This document shows, one piece after another, positions 58,753-64,000 of a stretch of DNA of 64,000 bases. Every line of letters starts with the position of its first letter. Within the stretch, counting starts at the first letter, position 1. The notes beneath the pieces were generated by a model, which was not told the origin of the DNA, did not search any database, and saw only the letters and a program-made list of their open reading frames with translations. Both the position numbers and the translations under genes were made by a program. The stretch is from Novosphingobium sp. Chol11. Lineage in GTDB: Bacteria > Pseudomonadota > Alphaproteobacteria > Sphingomonadales > Sphingomonadaceae. The stretch lies in assembly GCA_945906105.1 (NCBI GenBank), contig CAMDQO010000006.1, positions 62,001 through 126,000 of the forward strand. Reading direction: 5' to 3'.

Positions 58753-59757
58753 TCACAACAGGTCGGCAGAACGGGCGATGGCGGAAATGCCGCGCTTGCC
58801 CTCGATGCGGTCAAGCTGGACGATTACGTCGATCACCGAGGCGGCATATTCAAGCGTTTCGGCCCGCGTCAGCCCGATACCGGTCTGCATCGCCATCAGT
58901 GCGATCTGCTCAAGCGCGCCGCGCGGCGTATTGGCGTGAACGGTCGAGAATGATCCGGGATGGCCGGTGTTGATGGCGCGCAGGAAGCTGACCGTTTCGA
59001 TGCCGCGCAGTTCGCCCAGCACGATGCGATCAGGGCGCAGGCGCAAGGCTGATTGCAGCAAGTCATTGGCTGAAACCTTGGCTTCGCCCAGTTCGCCCTT
59101 GACCGCGATCAGGCCAACACCGTTTGCACCCGGCAGGCGGAGTTCGGCCGTATCCTCGACCAGCACGACACGCTCACGCTCGGGAATCTCGCGCAGCATG
59201 GCGTTGAGGAAGGTGGTCTTGCCGGTCGATGTGCCGCCCGAAATCAGGATCGTCTGCCGCCGGGCGATCGCATCGCGCAGATAGGCAATCGGCGTTGCCA
59301 GTGGGTCGGGTGTGGGCGGCTGGATGGCGGGTTCGATGGGGCCGCGATCATAGGCATCGAGCGGCAGATCGATCAGGCGGTGGCGGCGTATGGCCATCGC
59401 CCAGTGGCGGCGCGTTGCCGGGGGACCGCAAAGCTGAATGCGCGCACCATCGGGAAGGGTTGCGGCCAGCAGCGGATGCTCACGGTTGATGCCCTGATGG
59501 CTGATCCGCGCGACCTGCTCGGCCAGACGTTGCAACAGATTGTCATCGACTGAGGGCAGCTTCACGCGCTGCATTCCGTGCACAGCAGCGTCTTCCACCC
59601 AGATTTCACCGGGCTGGTTGACCAGAATTTCGGTCACCGTCTCACGATCAAGCCACTCGCGGAATGGGGCGAGATAGGCATCAAGGTAAACGCTGCGCAG
59701 TGGCGGCGCGGCCCCATCATGGCTGGACTTGGGCATGGTGAGCACCGAGCCTGTCAC
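58753..59757 (-). CDS. virB11: Type IV secretion ATPase VirB11
   Basis: The hexameric inner-membrane-associated ATPase (334 aa) drives pilus assembly and substrate transfer. Visible are VTEILVNQPGEIWVED in the N-domain, Walker A SGGTSTGKTTFLNA (about residue 173), VLVEDTAELRLP (Asp box), LRLRPDRIVLGELRG (Walker B region) and GSFSTVHANTPRGALEQI (His box). The GTG start overlaps the virB10 stop (GTGA); MPKSSHDG 7 codons on is an alternative. It is the last gene of the cluster, convergent with the phytase gene. Confidence 0.93.
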   Translation of the reverse strand: MTGSVLTMPKSSHDGAAPPLRSVYLDAYLAPFREWLDRETVTEILVNQPGEIWVEDAAVHGMQRVKLPSVDDNLLQRLAEQVARISHQGINREHPLLAATLPDGARIQLCGPPATRRHWAMAIRRHRLIDLPLDAYDRGPIEPAIQPPTPDPLATPIAYLRDAIARRQTILISGGTSTGKTTFLNAMLREIPERERVVLVEDTAELRLPGANGVGLIAVKGELGEAKVSANDLLQSALRLRPDRIVLGELRGIETVSFLRAINTGHPGSFSTVHANTPRGALEQIALMAMQTGIGLTRAETLEYAASVIDVIVQLDRIEGKRGISAIARSADLL

Positions 59758-60869
59758 TCGGTGGTGACTTTCGAGAAATCGAGATCACGCGCGGTGAAGA
59801 CACGGATCGGCTGCCCTTGGCGAACGCGCACCGTCGGCCCGATCTGGCCGGACTGGCCAACAGCCGCTGCCGCCGCCGATTGTCCGCCACCGGCAACGAT
59901 AACGCCGGCATTGCCGCCAATTGCCGAAAGTCCGCCCACCACCGAAAGCAGCATTGCCGAACCAAAGCGTTCGAAGAAGTGGCTGTTGACCTTGCCCGCA
60001 AGCCCGGTTTCGCCGCCAAAGCCGATGGCAGGCGAACCAATGTTGACCGAAACGCCATCGGGCCGGATCAGCCGCGTCCAGATCACATAGGCGCGCTTCT
60101 GGCCAGCCTGTAGCCCGCTTTTGTACTGGCCGATGAGCCGCGAGGAACGCGGGACCAGCACGCGGGTGCCATCAAACGAACGGACATCAACCGAAACGAC
60201 AGCACGGACATAGCCAGGAACGTCGGTATCAATCGCGGTTTCGAGGACGGCAGGGATCAGGGTTCCCTGCGTTACCGTGGTCTTGGGATTGATCCCGGCG
60301 GTTGCCGTTGCGGCAGAGCCACCAACACCGCCGATCCGGGTGGCGAAATCATCGTTGCCATTGCCAGTCGCAGTTGGCGCTGATGCTGCGCCGGGGCCAA
60401 CAGGAGCCATCGGCATCGACATCGGCAGGGAGCTGGCATCGAAAACGATTGTCGGTGCCGATGCCGGATTGGCTGCCGGGCCTGCGTTAACCGCTGACTG
60501 CGGCGGGTTGGCCAGAACGGCTTGCTGCGGTGGTGCGGACAACGGGGTGTTCGCCGGGGTAATCGCCTGAGAAGGAACTGCCGGAGCGGCCTCGACCAGC
60601 GGGGCAGGAGTGGCGGGTTGCGCTGCCGGGGCAGGGCGTACATTTTCCTGACGCGCCGAGCCCATGGACCACAAGGTTACTGCGCCCAGCAGGCCGACAA
60701 TGCCAACACCGGCAACAAGCCCGAAGGTGTCAGAGCGCGGCTTGCGCTGGGTTACGGCTGGCAGAACGCTGCGCGTGGCAAGATCGATGATCTGCGCACC
60801 CATTGCCTCGCGCGGATCGCTATCTGCGCTGGAATCAATCCTGTCCGAAATGCGATGATTGAGGCGCAT
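59754..60869 (-). CDS. virB10: Type IV secretion protein VirB10/TrbI
   Basis: VirB10 spans both membranes and gates the secretion channel. The 371-aa protein has a cytoplasmic N-terminus, one membrane helix (FGLVAGVGIVGLLGAVTLWS, about residues 50-69), a Pro/Ala-rich periplasmic stretch (about 75-190) and a conserved C-terminal barrel domain with LIPAVLETAIDTDVPGYVRAVV, VLVPRSSRLIGQYKSG, and PIRVFTARDLDFSKV. It lies 3 bp after virB9. Confidence 0.93.
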   Translation of the reverse strand: MRLNHRISDRIDSSADSDPREAMGAQIIDLATRSVLPAVTQRKPRSDTFGLVAGVGIVGLLGAVTLWSMGSARQENVRPAPAAQPATPAPLVEAAPAVPSQAITPANTPLSAPPQQAVLANPPQSAVNAGPAANPASAPTIVFDASSLPMSMPMAPVGPGAASAPTATGNGNDDFATRIGGVGGSAATATAGINPKTTVTQGTLIPAVLETAIDTDVPGYVRAVVSVDVRSFDGTRVLVPRSSRLIGQYKSGLQAGQKRAYVIWTRLIRPDGVSVNIGSPAIGFGGETGLAGKVNSHFFERFGSAMLLSVVGGLSAIGGNAGVIVAGGGQSAAAAAVGQSGQIGPTVRVRQGQPIRVFTARDLDFSKVTTE

Positions 60870-60872
60870 GGC

Positions 60873-61688
60873 TTATTGCCCCTTGCTGGCTGGAGGAGTC
60901 TGATCGGCACTGGGCTCATTCGCAGCCAGTGGTGGGAGGTCGGCGGGTTTGCGTAGCGGCCCCTTGTTTACCAGCGTTGCCATTTCACGGCCTGATCGCA
61001 GGATGATCACGCCCGGAACGCCATCGACCACGATAACATCGCCGCGGACGGCAAAATTTACCGGGCCTTCGGTGCCCTTTTCATCGCGCACCTGAATGGC
61101 CGGTAGCGCGCGGTCCGAGGCCCAGGTCAAATAGGTGGACGTGCCATCATCATAGATCCGCGCTGGCAGAAGATTGGTCTTGCCTTGCGTCCGCCAGGCG
61201 AAATTGAGCAAGGCCGGATCAACCGGACGGTCTGCTGGTCCGGCCTCGATGGCCTTGGCTTCATCGCTGGTCAGCGCCTGACCACCTGCCAGCTTGGGCA
61301 ACAGATCGGTCTTGGGTTCCGCAGGATACTTGAAGCGCAGGACGTAAAGCGGATTGCCGCCCTGTCCGGCAACGAGGTCAAAGAAATAGGTCCGACGATC
61401 CGTGACCACGGTCATGTTGGTGCGGGCGCGGGCAGCAAGCGGCTTTACGAAAAGCAGGTTGGTGCGCTTGTTGGGGGTCACCTGCCAGCTGGTTGAATCG
61501 CCGATCGCCACGTTCTCGATGTGCTCATCCTCGGCAAAAGCGATCGAGGCCTGAATGCCGATGCGCCCTTCGATCTGGACGACCTCATCAGGATTGAACA
61601 GGCGGGTGGCCAGACGCGCATCGCGGGCATGGGCCGGAGTGGCGGCGGCAAGGGTCAGTGCTGTTGCCAGCAGCGCGGGGCGGATCAT
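60873..61688 (-). CDS. virB9: Type IV secretion protein VirB9/TrbG
   Basis: VirB9 forms the outer-membrane core ring with VirB7 and VirB10. The 271-aa protein has a signal peptide ending ATPAHARDAR, then NPDEVVQIEGRIGIQASIAF, WQVTPNKRTNLLFVKPLA, RRTYFFDLVAG, a VirB10-binding part LNFAWRTQGKTNLLPARIYD, and DGTSTYLTW. Its start overlaps the virB6 stop (ATGA). No virB7 or virB8 frame is visible between it and virB6. Confidence 0.92.
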   Translation of the reverse strand: MIRPALLATALTLAAATPAHARDARLATRLFNPDEVVQIEGRIGIQASIAFAEDEHIENVAIGDSTSWQVTPNKRTNLLFVKPLAARARTNMTVVTDRRTYFFDLVAGQGGNPLYVLRFKYPAEPKTDLLPKLAGGQALTSDEAKAIEAGPADRPVDPALLNFAWRTQGKTNLLPARIYDDGTSTYLTWASDRALPAIQVRDEKGTEGPVNFAVRGDVIVVDGVPGVIILRSGREMATLVNKGPLRKPADLPPLAANEPSADQTPPASKGQ

Positions 61689-62884
61689 CGGATCATCTCC
61701 TTGGCCATGGCTGGCCGACTTTTGAAGCGACTGCCTACACCGCGCGCGCGCTGGGCTGGCAGGGATGGCAAGGACGTGCTGGCCTGACCGGGGACTTGCT
61801 GCACGATTGTTCTGCTTGAGCGGACGTGAGCCGGTCCTGTTTCGGCGGCCGCAGAGGATAGTGCCGGTGCCGCACCAGCTGCAGCCGCAACAACCGCGCT
61901 GTGTGAGGTCTGCCTTGCGGACGGTGCAGACGCGCTGGCAAGGGCGTGGTCATAACTGGCGGGCTGTGCAGTCATTTGCGCGGATGATGAACCTGCCTCA
62001 CGGGCAGCATCATTGCCAAAGATGTTCCATGCCGAGACGATCGAATTGGCCACTTTGAGCACCATCGCCATCAGCGCAACGTGCACCGCTGCAATGGTGA
62101 ACAGCGCCATGGAAGCGCGGCCATCAATGCCTTCTGCGCCGCGCATTGTTGAGACTATCGGGATCAGCAATTCGATCATCAGCCCGCCGCCGGTGACGAC
62201 GAACAGCGGCGTGACGGCAGTCAGCACGACCCCGCGCAGCCAGCCAGCGCAGAGTCCGCGCGTGCCGGGGAACAGCGAAAAGACGACAAATACCGGGCCA
62301 ACCGCAAGCAGCACAGCCAAGGCAATCCGGGCGGTAATCAGCGCGCCAACCGTTCCCAGCAGCAATAGCAAGGCGCTGAGCCAGACCAGACTGCTGGGCG
62401 TGATCGCGCCTTGCGGAGTGGGAGAGGCAGCAGCGGTAGCACCAACACCCGTCACGCCCGGCTGGGCAACTTCGGCAATCGCGGCGAAGATGATATCCAT
62501 CCGGTCGGCAAAAATCAGCGTGGCCGATCCCTTGGCGCCGGTGAGGATGCCGGCGATCTGATCGGGTGCCCCGATGACAAGATTCCAGACAACGCTTTGG
62601 TATGCGATCCAGCTGGTCGAAAAAGTCAGCACAAGACCTAACGTCATCATGCGCGGGGTGAGGGCGGAAATGCCGAGGCGGCTGCGCCCGGTGAGCAAGG
62701 ACACGGCAAAGAAGGCGATATAGAGCGTCAGCACCGCCGTCAGCGCGGGTAGCAGTGCGCCCTCGGTGCCGAACAAGCGGCCAAATGCCGCACTGGTTGA
62801 CTCGTTTGCCAGACAGTCAACCGCGCGGAGCGCCGGTGCGACACCTAACGATGCACTTTCAGTCAGCTGATCGCAGGCGCTCAT
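61685..62884 (-). CDS. virB6: Type IV secretion membrane protein VirB6/TrbL
   Basis: The polytopic inner-membrane channel protein (399 aa) has six or so membrane helices, for example LLPALTAVLTLYIAFFAVSL and LVWLSALLLLLGTVGALITA, and VWNLVIGAPDQIAGILTGA in the centre. The last 100 residues are Ala/Ser-rich and unstructured. Position between virB4 and virB9 supports the call. Start and stop overlap neighbours by four bases (ATGA). Confidence 0.88.
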   Translation of the reverse strand: MSACDQLTESASLGVAPALRAVDCLANESTSAAFGRLFGTEGALLPALTAVLTLYIAFFAVSLLTGRSRLGISALTPRMMTLGLVLTFSTSWIAYQSVVWNLVIGAPDQIAGILTGAKGSATLIFADRMDIIFAAIAEVAQPGVTGVGATAAASPTPQGAITPSSLVWLSALLLLLGTVGALITARIALAVLLAVGPVFVVFSLFPGTRGLCAGWLRGVVLTAVTPLFVVTGGGLMIELLIPIVSTMRGAEGIDGRASMALFTIAAVHVALMAMVLKVANSIVSAWNIFGNDAAREAGSSSAQMTAQPASYDHALASASAPSARQTSHSAVVAAAAGAAPALSSAAAETGPAHVRSSRTIVQQVPGQASTSLPSLPAQRARGVGSRFKSRPAMAKEMIR

Positions 62885-64000
62885 TCGGCTGCCTCGGTCC
62901 AGATTGCCTCGTCATCGGCTTCCGCGCCGGGCCACATTTCACCCGTCAGTGCCGGATACCAGCCCGCAGGTTCATCGCCATATTCATGGCGCAGCGTATC
63001 AAGCTTGCGCACGATGCTTTCGCGGCCCGAAAGCACAGTCAGGACTTCCGGCATATCCGACAGGTCAAGGCGCACCACCACCGAGGCATCGGGCTGGCGT
63101 ATCAGGAAGCAGCGGCTGTGCGCAGGCAAGGTGCGGATCAGTTCCAGCTCATGCTCGGTAAGGCCGAAACCTTCGCAATAGTCCTCGGCTCGCGCGCGGG
63201 CATTGGGCATGAAAATCATCGTTGCGGTCTGCTCGACCAGCGCGGTGGATATGCGGCTGTCCAGCGCATCACGTGCCGATTGGGTGGCGAAGCCGACCAG
63301 CGCATTGCGCTTGCGCAGGGTCTTGAGCCAATCGCGGATACGGGCGGCAAACACCTCATCGTCGAGCGCCTTCCAGCCTTCATCGATCAGGATCATCGTT
63401 GGCTGGCCGTCCAGCCGTTCCTCGATGCGGTGGAACAGATACATCATCACCGGGGTGCGCAGCTTTGGCGTTTCGAGCAGCACGGTCATGTCAAAGCCCA
63501 AGGTGCGGGCGGACATATCAAGCTTGTCTTCAGGATTGTCGAACAGCCAGCCGTGCTCGCCCGTGCCGATCCAGGCATCAAGCCGGCCGGCAAGGTCGCC
63601 GGGTTCTGGGCGGCGGCTACCCGCCAGCAGTTCGCGGAAATGGACAAGACGGCGCAGCGATGGATCGTTGGCATAAGCCGCATCAACAGCACCGGCGATG
63701 GTCGCCAGTTCCTCCGGACCATTGGCGGCGAGCATGACACCAAGCCAGGAGCGCAGAAACGCCCGGTTGGTGGGAGAATCCGCCATGGCGAGCGGGTTGA
63801 AACCGGTTGGCGCGCCTGCCGCGATCCGGCTGTAAGTGCCGCCGATGCCGCGAACGAACACTTCCGCGCCGCGATCCTTGTCGAACAGGATCGTGCGCGG
63901 TGAATACTTCTGCGCCTGCGCCGCAAGGAAGTTCATCACCACGGTCTTGCCAGAACCGGACGGACCGATGACGCTGAAATTACCCAGATCACCGTAGTGG
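62881..64000 (-). CDS. virB4: Type IV secretion ATPase VirB4, C-terminal part
   Basis: The gene enters from beyond the right edge; its start is outside the window. The visible 372 residues start in HYGDLGNFSVIG and carry Walker A GPSGSGKTVV, TMILIDEGWKAL (Walker B), RKRNALVGFATQS, and the C-terminal AEDYCEGFGLTEHELELI with RCFLIRQPDASVVVRLDL, all features of VirB4/TrbE motor ATPases. It overlaps virB6 by four bases. Confidence 0.93.
   Translation of the reverse strand, partial: HYGDLGNFSVIGPSGSGKTVVMNFLAAQAQKYSPRTILFDKDRGAEVFVRGIGGTYSRIAAGAPTGFNPLAMADSPTNRAFLRSWLGVMLAANGPEELATIAGAVDAAYANDPSLRRLVHFRELLAGSRRPEPGDLAGRLDAWIGTGEHGWLFDNPEDKLDMSARTLGFDMTVLLETPKLRTPVMMYLFHRIEERLDGQPTMILIDEGWKALDDEVFAARIRDWLKTLRKRNALVGFATQSARDALDSRISTALVEQTATMIFMPNARARAEDYCEGFGLTEHELELIRTLPAHSRCFLIRQPDASVVVRLDLSDMPEVLTVLSGRESIVRKLDTLRHEYGDEPAGWYPALTGEMWPGAEADDEAIWTEAAE

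Overview
The window looks like chromosome of a sphingomonad-type alphaproteobacterium (Sphingomonadales; Novosphingobium, Sphingopyxis and Erythrobacteraceae are all possible). The basis is the high-GC codon use, an HIG1-type twin-membrane small protein, a crtY-crtI-crtB carotenoid operon, two large TonB-dependent receptors, a DUF2585 membrane protein, and many ATGA-overlapping operons. The genus call is inference. No rRNA or CRISPR array is present.

Layout. 1-3.4 kb is housekeeping: HIG1 protein, GluQ-RS, HNH nuclease, a hypothetical protein and a VOC protein. At 3627-3701 lies tRNA-Gln(TTG). Its last 17 bases (3685-3701) recur exactly at 25937-25953 and enclose a 22.25 kb integrative element. 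The element carries a tyrosine integrase next to the tRNA, an ArdC-type antirestriction protein, an XRE repressor, a SHOCT membrane protein, a stand-alone Cas4-like Fe-S nuclease with a coupled 69-aa protein, a TetR-controlled PQQ dehydrogenase with a built-in cytochrome c domain, a PD-(D/E)XK nuclease with DUF2958 and a 137-aa partner, an enlarged type I restriction-modification operon (half-S, M, 78-aa ORF, S, DUF3800, 149-aa ORF, R, YgjP-like protease), and an HUH/Rep-like protein with a 193-aa partner. It is a defence and counter-defence island, and its most unusual part is the expanded restriction operon at 14.8-23.7 kb.

26-38 kb is a metabolic region: mobA, an acyl-CoA synthetase-like ligase, and an IclR-controlled group (SDR, IclR, phosphotransferase, SDR, SnoaL-like protein) with recurring TATTCGC half-sites. 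It continues with xdhC, aroQ, tRNA-Gly(CCC), two carboxymuconolactone-decarboxylase paralogs, and a cytochrome b plus molybdopterin oxidoreductase pair. mobA and xdhC fit the need of that oxidoreductase, or of one outside the window, for molybdenum cofactor. A TetR gene and a TonB receptor diverge around a perfect 9-bp-arm palindrome.

40-54 kb is mixed housekeeping (dcd, pgl, NUDIX, dinB, two MFS transporters), the carotenoid operon crtY-crtI-LOG-crtB, DUF2585, a MipA/OmpV protein and a CDP-alcohol phosphatidyltransferase. A 259-bp MITE-like inverted-repeat element sits at 54.34-54.60 kb, ahead of a TonB receptor-phytase pair. The right edge is a type IV secretion cluster transcribed leftward, virB4 (cut by the window end)-virB6-virB9-virB10-virB11.

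Three places look like one base is missing from a homopolymer: the signal peptide of the gene at 40612 (T7), the signal peptide of the phytase at 57705 (C6), and the acceptor stem of tRNA-Gly. They may be real lesions or slippage sites, or base-calling errors.
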